Source: Pseudomonas kribbensis
Lineage (GTDB): Bacteria > Pseudomonadota > Gammaproteobacteria > Pseudomonadales > Pseudomonadaceae
Reading direction: 5' to 3'
Assembly (NCBI RefSeq): GCF_003352185.1
Contig: NZ_CP029608.1
Span: 5,374,501 to 5,438,500 of the forward strand
DNA: 64,000 nt
The notes under the pieces are model-generated. The model made no database searches, was not told the origin of the DNA, and was given only the letters and a program-made list of their open reading frames with translations. Below are positions 8,791-19,495 of this stretch, piece by piece. The position numbers and the translations under genes were made by a program. Within the stretch, counting starts at the first letter, position 1. Every line of letters starts with the position of its first letter.

Positions 8791-9480
8791 TCAAGACTTG
8801 GGATCGTCGTCCTTCCAGGGCGCCGAAAGGTAGCGGGTGCGGTTGAAGGTCTCCAGCCATTCCGGGCAGAACACCACCAGCGCGCTGATCACCATGCCGT
8901 TGATGAACGCTTCCGGAAAAATCAGCAGCCACAGATAACCGATGAAGTCTTCCAGCCACTCCGGCATGGCGAACAGGCCGTCGTACCAGAGCAAGGTCAG
9001 GCTCAGAATCAGACAGGACAGCGCCGACAAGGCCGCCGCGAAGAAGCCGGAGCAGAAGATATACACAAACGGATTACGCGGTTGCGCCCGTTCGACCAGG
9101 ATCGCCACACCCTCGGTGATCAGCACCGGCAACAGGATCAACAACGCGCCGTTGACCCCGACCGCCACCAGATCCTGGCGGCCCAGCAGAACCAGCCCGA
9201 TCTGCGCCACCAGCCCGCCGACAATCGCCAGCGGCCAGTCGAGCAGCAAGGTCACGGCGGTCATGCCGATGAAGTGATACGACACGCCCGTGTCGAAGTC
9301 CCTGCGCACCATCCACAACAGAAACAGCGCGAACACAGTGCCAAACAGCAAGTGCTGACGACGGCTGTCGCTGAATAACTCGACCCACGGCGCGCGGCAG
9401 ATCGCCCAGAGCAGCACCGGCAGGTAAATCAGCCAGCCGAGGGCCAGACTCGTCGATGACAGCAGTTCTGCACCGATCAT
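8791..9480 (-). CDS. CbiM-like energy-coupling factor permease
   Basis: The 229-residue protein starts at MIGAELLSS, with AAGG about 11 bases upstream; an upstream extension is open but unlikely. About six or seven hydrophobic segments cover most of its length. It resembles the CbiM family (metal-specific S components of ECF transporters) in length and in FIGMTAVTLLLDWP and FPEAFINGMVISALVVF. CbiM proteins take up Co or Ni with CbiN/Q/O partners, and none of those is nearby, so substrate and coupling are unknown. It may act alone or with distant partners. Confidence 0.7.
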   Translation of the reverse strand: MIGAELLSSTSLALGWLIYLPVLLWAICRAPWVELFSDSRRQHLLFGTVFALFLLWMVRRDFDTGVSYHFIGMTAVTLLLDWPLAIVGGLVAQIGLVLLGRQDLVAVGVNGALLILLPVLITEGVAILVERAQPRNPFVYIFCSGFFAAALSALSCLILSLTLLWYDGLFAMPEWLEDFIGYLWLLIFPEAFINGMVISALVVFCPEWLETFNRTRYLSAPWKDDDPKS

Positions 9481-9613
9481 GATCCCATCACCTTCATTCG
9501 CACCGCAGACTCCCTTGATTGGCGCTCCTGTGTCGAAGTCTACACCGCCACCCGGGTGAATCTGCCGATGCAAAGCTTTCTGCTTGTCGCAATTGAACGC
9601 TAAGCTTGGGCCT

Positions 9614-10240
9614 ATGGATGACTCGGATTATTTACGCCTGCTGACCATCGCGGCCGAGCAGGCCAACGCGTTCCTGTCCAATGCCCGCAAATGGGAGCGT
9701 GAGCGTTGGGTCTGCCAGCGCCTGCTGCAAGGCTTGAATATCCCCTATCGCGCCGACGAATTCGCCCCGGCCGGCGAGCCACCGGACGTGTTGTTTCGCG
9801 ATGCCAACTTCGAGGTGTTTTTCGTCCTCGACGAAGGCCGCCGGCTCAACGATGAATGGCGCGACGAGCTGCAACGTCGGCGCAGTGCGTTTTCCCTGAG
9901 CCAACTGGTGCGTCGCGAAGCCAAGCCACGACGAATTCCGGCCAACGAATTTCTGCTGAGGCTGGCGCCGACCCTGCGCAAGAAAGCGCACAACTACAAG
10001 GAACGCGGCATGGACCTGGGCGAGCTGGACATCATCGCCTTCGCCAGCCTCAAGCGCGAAGTGCTCGACCTCAACAGCCACTTTCCACCGCCCACCGAAT
10101 ATCTGCGTCAAGGCTGGCGCTCGCTGTCACTGGTCGGGCCGACGTTCGCCCGCGTGTTGTTCGCTCACCCCGATGCACCGGATTTCCTGCGCAGCAATCT
10201 GGGCCGCAGCATTCTGTTCGATGTCGGGATAAGCTTGTAA
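9614..10240 (+). CDS. DUF1780 protein, restriction-endonuclease-like fold
   Basis: The 208-residue protein begins MDDSDYLRLLTIAAEQ; a start ten codons earlier is possible. It contains the DUF1780 core: RADEFAPAGEPPDVLFRDANFEVFFVLDEGRRLNDEWRD. I recall a structure of the P. aeruginosa homologue placed among restriction-endonuclease-like folds. The arrangement E...PPDVLF...FEVF-hydrophobic would suit such a core, with D near residue 55 and E near 64. No activity is known to me. It is a single gene on the + strand between the divergent permease and DUF3094. Confidence 0.8.
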   Translation: MDDSDYLRLLTIAAEQANAFLSNARKWERERWVCQRLLQGLNIPYRADEFAPAGEPPDVLFRDANFEVFFVLDEGRRLNDEWRDELQRRRSAFSLSQLVRREAKPRRIPANEFLLRLAPTLRKKAHNYKERGMDLGELDIIAFASLKREVLDLNSHFPPPTEYLRQGWRSLSLVGPTFARVLFAHPDAPDFLRSNLGRSILFDVGISL

Positions 10241-10384
10241 GCCCTAAGCAGGATGGCGCAAACACTGGCCGGATGTTACAAAAGCGCAATCATTCGCCCG
10301 GATGACATGCGCCGTTCAACGCTCGCAGACAAACCGCTGTAACGTCTGCGCATTCAGCAACGTCTATCCCTGACGAGGCCTCAT

Positions 10385-10558
10385 ATGACCAGCCGCCTGA
10401 ACCCCGAAGACCAGAAGCATGTCGAAGAGTACCTGCAGTTGTCCCAGCACCGTGTCGAGCGCCGGCCATTCCGGCCGTGGATGCTCCTGGTGGTGGTACT
10501 GGCAGCGACCATCGGTCTGGGCCTGTTGAGCCGATTTATCAGTTACCTGACGCTATGA
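10385..10558 (+). CDS. DUF3094 small membrane protein
   Basis: This 57-residue protein is MTSRLNPEDQKHVEEYLQLS... followed by a basic patch (ERRPFRPW) and one membrane helix (MLLVVVLAATIGLGLLSRFI). It matches the DUF3094 pattern of Pseudomonas. The start ATG at 10385 has GACGAGG upstream. It sits 66 bases before ndh on the same strand, as I recall for other pseudomonads. Function unknown; a membrane tether or partner role is only a guess. Confidence 0.8.
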   Translation: MTSRLNPEDQKHVEEYLQLSQHRVERRPFRPWMLLVVVLAATIGLGLLSRFISYLTL

Positions 10559-10624
10559 GCTGCATCGCGCTCGCTTGGGTTACGACGACAACGATTTCCT
10601 TTAAAAACCTTGCGAGCTATCACC

Positions 10625-11923
10625 ATGTCCCATCGTATTGTCATTGTCGGCGGCGGCGCCGGCGGTCTGGAGCTGGCTACCCGTCTGGGTAAGACTCTGG
10701 GCAAGCGCGGTACCGCCAGCATCATGCTGGTCGACGCGAACCTCACGCACATCTGGAAACCGCTGTTGCACGAAGTGGCCGCCGGATCGCTGAACTCTTC
10801 CGAAGACGAACTCAACTATGTCGCCCAGGCCAAATGGAACCACTTCGAGTTCCAGCTGGGGCGCATGAGCGGGCTCGACCGTGAGCAGAAAAAGATCCAG
10901 CTCGCCGCCACCTACGACGAAAACGGCGTGGAGCTGGTGCCGGCGCGGGAAGTGCCTTACGACTCGCTGGTGATCGCGGTCGGCAGCACCACCAACGATT
11001 TCGGCACCCAGGGCGCGGCCCAGCACTGCCTGTTCCTCGACACCCGTAAACAGGCCGAGCGCTTCCACCAGCAATTGCTCAACCACTATTTGCGTGCTCA
11101 CGCCGGACAGACCGATGTGGTCCAGCAGATCAGCGTGGCCATCGTCGGTGCCGGCGCCACGGGCGTTGAACTGGCGGCGGAGCTGCATAACGCCGCTCAT
11201 GAACTGGCGGCCTATGGTCTGGACCGGATCAAACCGGAAAACATGCACATCACCCTGATCGAAGCCGGGCCACGGGTGCTGCCGGCGCTGCCGGAACGCA
11301 TCAGCGGGCCGGTGCACAAGACCCTGGAGAAACTCGGGGTCAATGTGATGACCAACGCGTCGGTCAGCCAGGTCACCGCCGACAGCCTGATCACTGCCGA
11401 TGGCAACGAGATCAAGGCCAGCCTGAAAGTCTGGGCCGCCGGGATCCGTGCGCCGGGTTTCCTCAAGGACATCGATGGCCTGGAAACCAACCGCATCAAC
11501 CAGCTGCAAGTGCTGCCGACGCTGCAGACCACCCGCGACGAAAACATTTTCGCCTTCGGTGACTGCGCCGCCTGCCCGCAACCGGGTTCGGATCGCAACG
11601 TGCCGCCACGGGCCCAGGCGGCGCACCAGCAGGCGTCGCTGCTGGCCAAGTCGCTGAAACTGCGGATAGAGGGCAAGACCCTGCCGGAATACAAGTACAC
11701 CGACTACGGCTCGCTGATTTCGCTGTCGCGTTTTTCGGCTGTGGGTAACTTGATGGGCAACCTGACCGGCACCGTGATGCTCGAAGGCTGGCTGGCGCGG
11801 ATGTTCTACGTTTCGCTGTACCGCATGCACCAGATGGCGCTGTACGGACCGTTCCGCACCGCCATGCTGATGCTGGGCAGCAAGATCGGACGCGGCACCG
11901 AGCCACGCCTGAAACTGCACTGA
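10625..11923 (+). CDS. ndh: Type II NADH:quinone oxidoreductase
   Basis: The 432-residue protein has an N-terminal FAD-binding Rossmann motif (IVIVGGGAGGLELA, about 5-18) and a second, NADH-binding motif (VAIVGAGATGVELAAEL, near residue 173). A later FGDCAAC segment contacts FAD. It oxidises NADH and reduces quinone at the inner face of the membrane without proton pumping; the C-terminal helices (EGWLARMFYVSLYRMH) give membrane attachment. The start at 10625 gives MSHRIVIVGG; the upstream extension is unlikely. It ends in a strong terminator. Confidence 0.93.
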   Translation: MSHRIVIVGGGAGGLELATRLGKTLGKRGTASIMLVDANLTHIWKPLLHEVAAGSLNSSEDELNYVAQAKWNHFEFQLGRMSGLDREQKKIQLAATYDENGVELVPAREVPYDSLVIAVGSTTNDFGTQGAAQHCLFLDTRKQAERFHQQLLNHYLRAHAGQTDVVQQISVAIVGAGATGVELAAELHNAAHELAAYGLDRIKPENMHITLIEAGPRVLPALPERISGPVHKTLEKLGVNVMTNASVSQVTADSLITADGNEIKASLKVWAAGIRAPGFLKDIDGLETNRINQLQVLPTLQTTRDENIFAFGDCAACPQPGSDRNVPPRAQAAHQQASLLAKSLKLRIEGKTLPEYKYTDYGSLISLSRFSAVGNLMGNLTGTVMLEGWLARMFYVSLYRMHQMALYGPFRTAMLMLGSKIGRGTEPRLKLH

Positions 11924-11932
11924 TGTAAAAAA

Positions 11933-11962
11933 CCGTGGGGACGGGCTGGCTCGCCCCCACGG
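11933..11962 (+). terminator. ndh terminator
   Basis: An 8-bp stem (11933-11940 with 11955-11962) has a 14-base loop, an A-run before it and CGTTTTGT after it. It starts ten bases after the ndh stop. Confidence 0.75.
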
Positions 11963-12105
11963 CGTTTTGTCTTCTACTGTATCTGCCCCCGCTTTCCTCA
12001 CCTTCGCTTACAAACGCCTCTCTCCTCGACACAGACGCGATACACCGCCACCGCTTAATGGCCACACCCGAGAGCACCTGCTCCGGCTGATCGCCCTTAA
12101 CGTGT

Positions 12106-12122
12106 GGTTGCGCAGCGCAACC
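12106..12122 (+). promoter_or_regulatory. Hairpin just before the ribosome site of the EF-hand gene
   Basis: A perfect 7-bp stem (12106-12112 with 12116-12122) and CAG loop end directly before GAAGGAGAATGA, the ribosome site of the gene starting at 12136. It could modulate translation or message stability. No known RNA family was recognised. Confidence 0.3.
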
Positions 12123-12135
12123 GAAGGAGAATGAA

Positions 12136-12543
12136 ATGACCCGCACTTCGAAAATTGGCAAAACCTCCCTTGGCCTGGTCGGTGCCGTACTGGCCGGCGG
12201 CCTGATGCTGTCCGGCTCGGTGTTCGCCGCACAACCGCTGGCCCAGGGCTATATGGTCGCTTCGGCCGAGACCTCGGTGAAAACCCCGGAAGGCAAATGC
12301 GGTGAAGGCAAATGCGGCGACGCGTCGATGGCCAAAACCGACACCGATGGTGATGGCAAAGTCTCTCGCGCCGAATTCCTGAAGGTCGCGCCGCACTCCG
12401 ACTTCGACAAGATCGACACCAACCACGATGGTTTCATCGACGAGCAAGAGGCTTACGACAACGTCAAAGCCAACTACGAAGCCAACGGCAAGAAAATGCC
12501 GAAAGGCTTGTTCGAACACCTGAAAGAGCGTGACGGTGCCTGA
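12136..12543 (+). CDS. Secreted EF-hand protein with EGKCG repeats (HvfA-like)
   Basis: The 135-residue protein has a signal peptide (about 1-31, ending SVFA). The mature start (AQPLAQGYMVASA) and two tandem EGKCG pentapeptides (52-56, 57-61) resemble HvfA-type precursors, whose cysteines are turned into oxazolone/thioamide copper ligands. Two EF-hand loops follow, D69-E80 (DTDGDGKVSRAE) and D94-E105 (DTNHDGFIDEQE), both with usable Ca ligands. HvfA genes normally sit beside hvfB (DUF692) and hvfC, which are absent here; ndh and a chemoreceptor are the neighbours. It may be a Ca-binding periplasmic protein or a precursor modified by enzymes encoded elsewhere. Confidence 0.8.
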   Translation: MTRTSKIGKTSLGLVGAVLAGGLMLSGSVFAAQPLAQGYMVASAETSVKTPEGKCGEGKCGDASMAKTDTDGDGKVSRAEFLKVAPHSDFDKIDTNHDGFIDEQEAYDNVKANYEANGKKMPKGLFEHLKERDGA

Positions 12544-12580
12544 TATTCAGTCCGTCCCGGCCAAACAGCCCCGACAAAAA

Positions 12581-12611
12581 AGCCGCGCTGTCTCTCACGA
12601 GAAGCGCGGCT
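12581..12611. terminator. Bidirectional terminator between EF-hand and chemoreceptor genes
   Basis: A 9-bp perfect stem (12581-12589 with 12603-12611) is flanked by an A-run on one side and a T-run on the other. It can therefore end transcription from both converging genes. Confidence 0.85.
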
Positions 12612-12629
12612 TTTTTATGTCTGCCGGGA

Positions 12630-14318
<1,689 letters not shown>

Positions 14319-14370
14319 TTAGCGGGCTATCGGCAAGTTGTACGATGACTTGAGCGAAGGGCAAAAAAAA

Positions 14371-14393
14371 TCCCCGTATCTTTCGATACGAGG
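14371..14393 (-). terminator. Terminator of the tRNA cluster
   Basis: A stem of about nine pairs with one mismatch (TCCCCGTATC with GATACGAGGA) has a TTTC loop. It is followed on the minus strand by a run of eight Ts. It lies 11 bases after the last tRNA. Confidence 0.85.
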
Positions 14394-14403
14394 ATTTTTA
14401 ATA

Positions 14404-14480
14404 TGGTCGGGGTAAGGGGATTCGAACTCCTGACATCCTGCTCCCAAAGCAGGCGCGCTACCGGACTGCGCTATACCCCG
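14404..14480 (-). tRNA. tRNA-Pro(UGG), copy 2
   Basis: The 77-base cloverleaf includes an encoded CCA. Its acceptor stem is CGGGGTA/TACCCCG, the anticodon loop TTTGGGA gives UGG, and the T-loop is GTTCGAATC. The sequence is identical to the copy at 14659-14735. It is the last gene of the four-tRNA unit. Confidence 0.97.
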
Positions 14481-14577
14481 GTAAAAAAAAGGCGACCTTT
14501 CAAAGATCGCCTTCTTCGATCAGCGCTTTTGGCCTCTGATCTTAAGATTCGATCCCAGCGTTAACTGGTTTCAAAAA

Positions 14578-14653
14578 TGGTGGGTCGTGTGGGATTCGAA
14601 CCTACGACCAATTGGTTAAAAGCCAACTGCTCTACCAACTGAGCTAACGACCC
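14578..14653 (-). tRNA. tRNA-Lys(UUU)
   Basis: The 76-base cloverleaf has an encoded CCA, an acceptor stem GGGTCGT/ACGACCC and an anticodon loop CTTTTAA giving UUU. It lies between the two identical proline tRNAs. Confidence 0.97.
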
Positions 14654-14658
14654 AAAAA

Positions 14659-14735
14659 TGGTCGGGGTAAGGGGATTCGAACTCCTGACATCCTGCTCCC
14701 AAAGCAGGCGCGCTACCGGACTGCGCTATACCCCG
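14659..14735 (-). tRNA. tRNA-Pro(UGG), copy 1
   Basis: The 77-base gene is identical to 14404-14480, with anticodon UGG and encoded CCA. It is the second gene of the transcript, five bases before the lysine tRNA. Confidence 0.97.
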
Positions 14736-14744
14736 GCTTGAAAT

Positions 14745-14820
14745 TGGCTCCGTGACCAGGACTCGAACCTGGGACCCAATGATTAACAGTCATTTGCTCT
14801 ACCGACTGAGCTATCACGGA
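14745..14820 (-). tRNA. tRNA-Asn(GUU)
   Basis: The 76-base cloverleaf has an acceptor stem TCCGTGA/TCACGGA, discriminator G, encoded CCA and an anticodon loop CTGTTAA giving GUU. It is the first gene of the unit, 87 bases downstream of a strong promoter's -10 box. Confidence 0.97.
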
Positions 14821-14906
14821 ACTACACATTTCAATTTACTACGGTGAAACTTGCAGCTTCTCGACATCGTTTTCGCATCGCTGCGTTCGTGTGTCTGAGG
14901 CGCGCT

Positions 14907-14934
14907 ATTCTACAACCTAGAACACCTCTGTCAA
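14907..14934 (-). promoter_or_regulatory. Strong sigma-70 promoter of the tRNA unit
   Basis: On the minus strand a perfect TTGACA -35 and a TAGAAT -10 are 16 bases apart. A GC-rich discriminator (AGCGCGCC) follows, the mark of stringently controlled stable-RNA promoters. The rest of 14821-15060 shows no gene. Confidence 0.8.
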
Positions 14935-15074
14935 CCCCCTAAATTGCTTTCAAGTTAATGATTTGCAACTTATTTCAGATTTCTGCCCAGTGAGCTGAAA
15001 CCGTGTTGGTGACTGACTGCGGGGCGCACTTTACAAGCCTTTTCCTTTGAGTTCAACAGCCTAACGAAAAAAAA

Positions 15075-15093
15075 GGCCTCGCATTGCGAGGCC
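15075..15093 (-). terminator. clpB terminator
   Basis: An 8-bp stem (15075-15082 with 15086-15093) and ATT loop are followed on the minus strand by eight Ts, 26 bases after the clpB stop. Confidence 0.88.
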
Positions 15094-15118
15094 TTGCTTA
15101 CTTCACCACCCAAAGCTG

Positions 15119-17683
15119 TCAGTTGAACGTGATCTCGTCGTTCTCCACGACGCCGGTCGCGGTCTCGCCCGGCAGGAAGCGTCCCGACAGGATCAACTGC
15201 GCCAACGGGTTCTCGATCCAGCGCTGGATCGCCCGTTTCAGCGGCCGTGCACCGTAGACCGGGTCGTAACCGACGGCAATCAGCTTGTCCATCGCCTCCG
15301 GGCTCAGTTCCAGCTTCAGCTCGCGCTCGGCCAGACGACTGCGCAGACGACCCAGCTGGATCTCGGTAATGCCCGCGATCTGATCCCGCGCCAGAGGCTC
15401 GAAGATCACCACTTCGTCGACCCGGTTGATGAACTCCGGACGGAAGTGGGTGGAAATCGCATCCATCACCGCTGCCCGTTGCGCTTCACGGTCACCCACC
15501 AGTTCCTGGATCTGCATCGAACCGAGGTTGGAGGTCATGACGATCACGGTATTGCGGAAATCCACCGTACGACCGTGGCTGTCGGTCAGGCGACCATCCT
15601 CCAGCACTTGCAGCAGGATGTTGAACACATCCGGGTGCGCCTTCTCGACTTCGTCCAGCAGGATCACCGAGTAAGGCTTGCGCCGTACCGCTTCGGTCAG
15701 ATAACCGCCCTCTTCATAACCGACATAGCCTGGTGGTGCACCGATCAACCGCGCCACGGAATGCTTCTCCATGAACTCGGACATGTCGATCCGCACCATC
15801 GCCTCTTCAGTATCAAAGAGGAATTCGGCCAGCGCCTTGCACAGCTCGGTTTTACCGACACCGGTCGGGCCGAGGAACATGAACGAGCCGCTCGGGCGAT
15901 TCGGGTCAGACAACCCGGCGCGGGAACGCCGCACCGCGTTGGCCACCGCCACCACCGCCTCGTCCTGGCCGATCACGCGTTGGTGCAACAGGCTTTCCAT
16001 CTTCATCAGCTTGTCGCGCTCGCCTTCGAGCATTTTCGACACAGGAATGCCGGTCCACTTCGAAACGACTTCGGCGATTTCCTCTTCGGTCACCTTGCTG
16101 CGCAGCAACTGGTTCTCGCTCTTGCCGTGCTGGTCGACCATTTGCAGGCTGCGTTCCAGATCCGGGATCACCCCGTACTGCAACTCGGCCATGCGGTTCA
16201 GGTCGCCTTTGCGGCGCGCGGCTTCCAGTTCCTGACGGGACTGTTCGATCTTCTGCTGAATCTGCGCAGAACCCTGTACCTCGGCTTTTTCCGAGTTCCA
16301 GATTTCTTCCAGATCCGAGTACTCACGCTCGTGACGGTCGATTTCTTCCTGAAGTTTCTCCAGGCGCTTCTTCGCCGCGTCGTCGCTTTCTTTCTTCAGT
16401 GCCTGGGATTCCACCTTCAGTTGAATCAAGCGACGCTCCAGACGATCCAGCACTTCCGGCTTGGAGTCGATCTCCATGCGGATGCGGCTGGCGGCTTCGT
16501 CGATCAGGTCGATCGCCTTGTCCGGCAACTGCCGGTCAGTGATGTAACGATGGCTGAGTTTGGCCGCCGCGATGATCGCGCCGTCGGTGATCGCCACTTT
16601 GTGGTGAACCTCGTAACGCTCCTTGAGCCCACGCAGGATCGCGATGGTGTCTTCTTCGCTCGGCTCGTCCACCAGCACTTTCTGGAAGCGCCGCTCGAGG
16701 GCCGCGTCCTTCTCTATATATTGGCGGTACTCGTTGAGCGTGGTCGCACCGACGCAATGCAGCTCGCCACGGGCCAGGGCCGGTTTGAGCATGTTGCCGG
16801 CGTCCATCGAGCCTTCGCCTTTGCCGGCGCCGACCATGGTGTGCAGTTCGTCGATGAACAGAATGATCTGCCCTTCCTGCTTCGACAGCTCGTTGAGCAG
16901 CGCTTTCAGTCGTTCTTCGAACTCGCCGCGATACTTGGCACCGGCAATCAGCGCACCCATATCGAGGGACAGCAGACGCTTGCCGCGCAGGCCATCCGGC
17001 ACTTCGCCGTTGATGATGCGCTGGGCCAGACCTTCGGCAATCGCGGTTTTACCCACGCCAGGCTCGCCGATCAGCACCGGGTTGTTCTTGGTCCGGCGTT
17101 GCAGGACCTGAATGGTGCGACGGATTTCATCGTCACGGCCGATCACCGGGTCAAGCTTGCCGTCTTCGGCGCGCTTGGTCAGGTCGACGGTGTATTTATC
17201 CAGCGCCTGACGTGACTCTTCGTGGTTGGCGTCGTTGACGGCCTCGCCACCGCGCAGGTTGTTGATGGCATTTTCCAGCGCCTTTTTGCTCACGCCCTGG
17301 CCGAGCAGCAACTTGCCGAGCTTGCTGTTCTCGTCCATCGCCGCGAGCAGTACCAACTCGCTGGAAATGAACTGGTCGCCCTTCTGCTGGGCCAGACGGT
17401 CGGCCTGGTTGAGCAGACGCGCCAGATCCTGCGACATGTTCACGTCGCCGGTCGGGTTCTGGATTTTCGGTAATTGATCGAGCTCTTTGGTCAGCTCTTT
17501 ACGCAGGCTGTTGACGTCGAAGCCCACCTGCATCAACAGGGGTTTGATCGAACCACCCTGCTGTTCAAGCATAGCTTGCATCAAATGCGCCGGCTCGATG
17601 GCCGGATGATCGTGGCCGACAGCCAGGGATTGGGCATCGGACAACGCCAACTGTAATTTGCTGGTTAAACGGTCTATACGCAT
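15119..17683 (-). CDS. clpB: Disaggregase chaperone ClpB
   Basis: The 854-residue Hsp100 protein has an N-terminal Clp-N repeat domain (1-145). The first ATPase domain has Walker A GEPGVGKT at 206-213. A long coiled-coil M domain (about 410-520) is rich in E, K and Q. The second ATPase domain has Walker A GPTGVGKT at 605-612, and a Clp D2-small domain follows. No ClpP-binding IGF/L loop was noticed, as expected for ClpB. With DnaK it extracts proteins from aggregates. It is monocistronic, with a heat-shock promoter upstream and a strong terminator downstream. Confidence 0.97.
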   Translation of the reverse strand: MRIDRLTSKLQLALSDAQSLAVGHDHPAIEPAHLMQAMLEQQGGSIKPLLMQVGFDVNSLRKELTKELDQLPKIQNPTGDVNMSQDLARLLNQADRLAQQKGDQFISSELVLLAAMDENSKLGKLLLGQGVSKKALENAINNLRGGEAVNDANHEESRQALDKYTVDLTKRAEDGKLDPVIGRDDEIRRTIQVLQRRTKNNPVLIGEPGVGKTAIAEGLAQRIINGEVPDGLRGKRLLSLDMGALIAGAKYRGEFEERLKALLNELSKQEGQIILFIDELHTMVGAGKGEGSMDAGNMLKPALARGELHCVGATTLNEYRQYIEKDAALERRFQKVLVDEPSEEDTIAILRGLKERYEVHHKVAITDGAIIAAAKLSHRYITDRQLPDKAIDLIDEAASRIRMEIDSKPEVLDRLERRLIQLKVESQALKKESDDAAKKRLEKLQEEIDRHEREYSDLEEIWNSEKAEVQGSAQIQQKIEQSRQELEAARRKGDLNRMAELQYGVIPDLERSLQMVDQHGKSENQLLRSKVTEEEIAEVVSKWTGIPVSKMLEGERDKLMKMESLLHQRVIGQDEAVVAVANAVRRSRAGLSDPNRPSGSFMFLGPTGVGKTELCKALAEFLFDTEEAMVRIDMSEFMEKHSVARLIGAPPGYVGYEEGGYLTEAVRRKPYSVILLDEVEKAHPDVFNILLQVLEDGRLTDSHGRTVDFRNTVIVMTSNLGSMQIQELVGDREAQRAAVMDAISTHFRPEFINRVDEVVIFEPLARDQIAGITEIQLGRLRSRLAERELKLELSPEAMDKLIAVGYDPVYGARPLKRAIQRWIENPLAQLILSGRFLPGETATGVVENDEITFN

Positions 17684-17755
17684 GGGTCACCTTCCTTTTG
17701 AGCAGGCCGGACCTAAAAAACCATCCTGAATAAAGAAACCTGCCAGATACCGCTA

Positions 17756-17784
17756 TAGATGCGGTCGATTCTGGAAGATTCAAG
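17756..17784 (-). promoter_or_regulatory. Sigma-32 heat-shock promoter of clpB
   Basis: On the minus strand CTTGAA and CCGCATCTA are separated by 14 bases, matching the RpoH consensus CTTGAA-N13-17-CCCCATNT with one mismatch in the -10 core. The transcript would carry a leader of about 65 bases. Confidence 0.8.
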
Positions 17785-17813
17785 CGTGGGACAGTTGATG
17801 CAGATCAGACAGT

Positions 17814-18536
17814 TTAGCGGGTGAGCCAAACCAGGGAGGCGAAGCGGCCAGTGCGCGATGCACGGCGATAAGAGAAGAAGCGCGGATCGGTCACGGTACA
17901 GAAACCGCCACCATAAACAGCCGTAACACCCCGGACCGCCAGACGCAGGCGCGCCAGCTTATAGATGTCGGCCATGAACTTGCCCGCGTTATGGCTCGGG
18001 ACAAAGGCTGTCGCCGCTTCGGGCAATTGATCGATGAAGACTTCCCGGACTTCCGGGCCGACTTCGAAGGCTTGCGGGCCGATGGCCGGGCCGAGCCAGA
18101 CCAGAATGTCTTCGGCAGGCACATCCAGGCTGTCGAGGGTCGCTTCGAGCACCCCGGCCGCCAGCCCACGCCAACCGGCATGAGCCGCTGCAACGCGAGT
18201 ACCGGCACGGTCGCAGAACAGCGCCGGCAGGCAATCGGCGGTCATTGCCGCACAAGCGATACCCGGTGTTGCCGTCCAGCTGGCATCCGCCATGGCCACC
18301 ACGGACGGATCGGCATGCGCCACGGCAATCCCGTGCACTTGCTGCAACCAGGCAGGCTTTATAGAGAAGTGCTCGGTCAGACGCCGACGGTTTTCGGCGA
18401 CGGCCTCAGGACGATCATCGACATGATCGCCCAGATTGAGGCTGTCGAACGGCGCCTCGCTGACGCCGCCCTCGCGGGTGGTGACACAGGCCTTGACGCT
18501 GGCCGGCGCGGGCCAGTCCGGCGTCAGCCAGTTCAT
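17814..18536 (-). CDS. pgeF: Peptidoglycan editing factor PgeF (YfiH, laccase-like)
   Basis: The 240-residue protein of the Cu-oxidase_4/DUF152 family has its active-site signatures in order: QQVHG (about 65-69), MTADCLPALF (about 98-107) and AAHAGWRGLAAGV (about 117-129), supplying His and Cys ligands. E. coli YfiH removes misincorporated serine from peptidoglycan precursors; homologues also show purine nucleoside phosphorylase or polyphenol oxidase activity. Its start overlaps the rluD stop by four bases, so it is translated with rluD. Confidence 0.92.
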   Translation of the reverse strand: MNWLTPDWPAPASVKACVTTREGGVSEAPFDSLNLGDHVDDRPEAVAENRRRLTEHFSIKPAWLQQVHGIAVAHADPSVVAMADASWTATPGIACAAMTADCLPALFCDRAGTRVAAAHAGWRGLAAGVLEATLDSLDVPAEDILVWLGPAIGPQAFEVGPEVREVFIDQLPEAATAFVPSHNAGKFMADIYKLARLRLAVRGVTAVYGGGFCTVTDPRFFSYRRASRTGRFASLVWLTR

Positions 18537-19495
18537 CCGACGAATGCCTCGCGATCCTGCTTGAGCAGGGTCAGCAGCCAGACCAGATCTTCCGGCAACG
18601 GCGATTCCCAGCTCATGCGTTCACCGGTGGTCGGGTGATCCAGCTCGAGGAACCGCGCGTGCAGGGCCTGACGCGGGAAGTGTTTCAGCGACTCGACCAT
18701 GGTCTGGCTCGCCGCCGGCGGAATGCGGAAACGACCGCCGTACGCCGGATCGCCGACCAACGGGAAGTTGATGTGCGCCATGTGTACGCGGATCTGGTGG
18801 GTACGACCGGTTTCCAGCTTCACCCGTACGTGAGTGTGGGAACGGAAACGCTCCAGCACACGATAGTGGCTGACCGCAGGCTTGCCGCCTTCCATTACTG
18901 CCATGCGCTGGCGCTGCTGGCCATGACGACCAATCGGCGCATTGATCTTGCCACCGGCCGTCACCACGCCGATCACGATGCACTCGTAGATCCGGCTCAC
19001 GCTGCGGCTTTGCAGCTGCGCGACCAGTTTGGTCTGCGCCTGGATGGTCTTGGCCACCACCATCAGACCGGTGGTGTCCTTGTCCAGACGATGCACGATG
19101 CCGGCACGCGGGACATTGATGATGTCCGGCACGTGGTGCAGCAAGGCGTTGAGCAAGGTGCCATCGGCGTGGCCGGCAGCCGGGTGCACCACCAGGCCCG
19201 CAGGCTTGTTGATCACCAGGATGTCGTCGTCTTCATAGACGATATCGAGCTCGATGTCCTGGGCGACCCATTCACCCTGGGCCTCCTGCTCGGCGGTCAG
19301 CTCAAGGACGGCACCGCCATGAACGATGTCGCGCGGGCGGATGACCGCCCCGTCCACAGTCAGGCGACCTTCTTTGATCCAGGCGGAAAGGCGCGAGCGG
19401 GAGTGCTCTGCGAAGAGTTGGGCGGCGACTTGATCGAGGCGTTGGCCGCCCAATTCGGACGGCACCTCTGCGCGAAGTTCAATTTTATCGGACAT
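18533..19495 (-). CDS. rluD: 23S rRNA pseudouridine synthase RluD
   Basis: The 320-residue protein has an N-terminal S4 RNA-binding domain (about 15-80) and the RluA-type catalytic domain, whose aspartate lies in [12 protein letters not shown]. RluD makes pseudouridines 1911, 1915 and 1917 in helix 69 of 23S rRNA. The rluD-pgeF pair is conserved, and bamD is divergent upstream. Confidence 0.94.
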   Translation of the reverse strand: MSDKIELRAEVPSELGGQRLDQVAAQLFAEHSRSRLSAWIKEGRLTVDGAVIRPRDIVHGGAVLELTAEQEAQGEWVAQDIELDIVYEDDDILVINKPAGLVVHPAAGHADGTLLNALLHHVPDIINVPRAGIVHRLDKDTTGLMVVAKTIQAQTKLVAQLQSRSVSRIYECIVIGVVTAGGKINAPIGRHGQQRQRMAVMEGGKPAVSHYRVLERFRSHTHVRVKLETGRTHQIRVHMAHINFPLVGDPAYGGRFRIPPAASQTMVESLKHFPRQALHARFLELDHPTTGERMSWESPLPEDLVWLLTLLKQDREAFVG

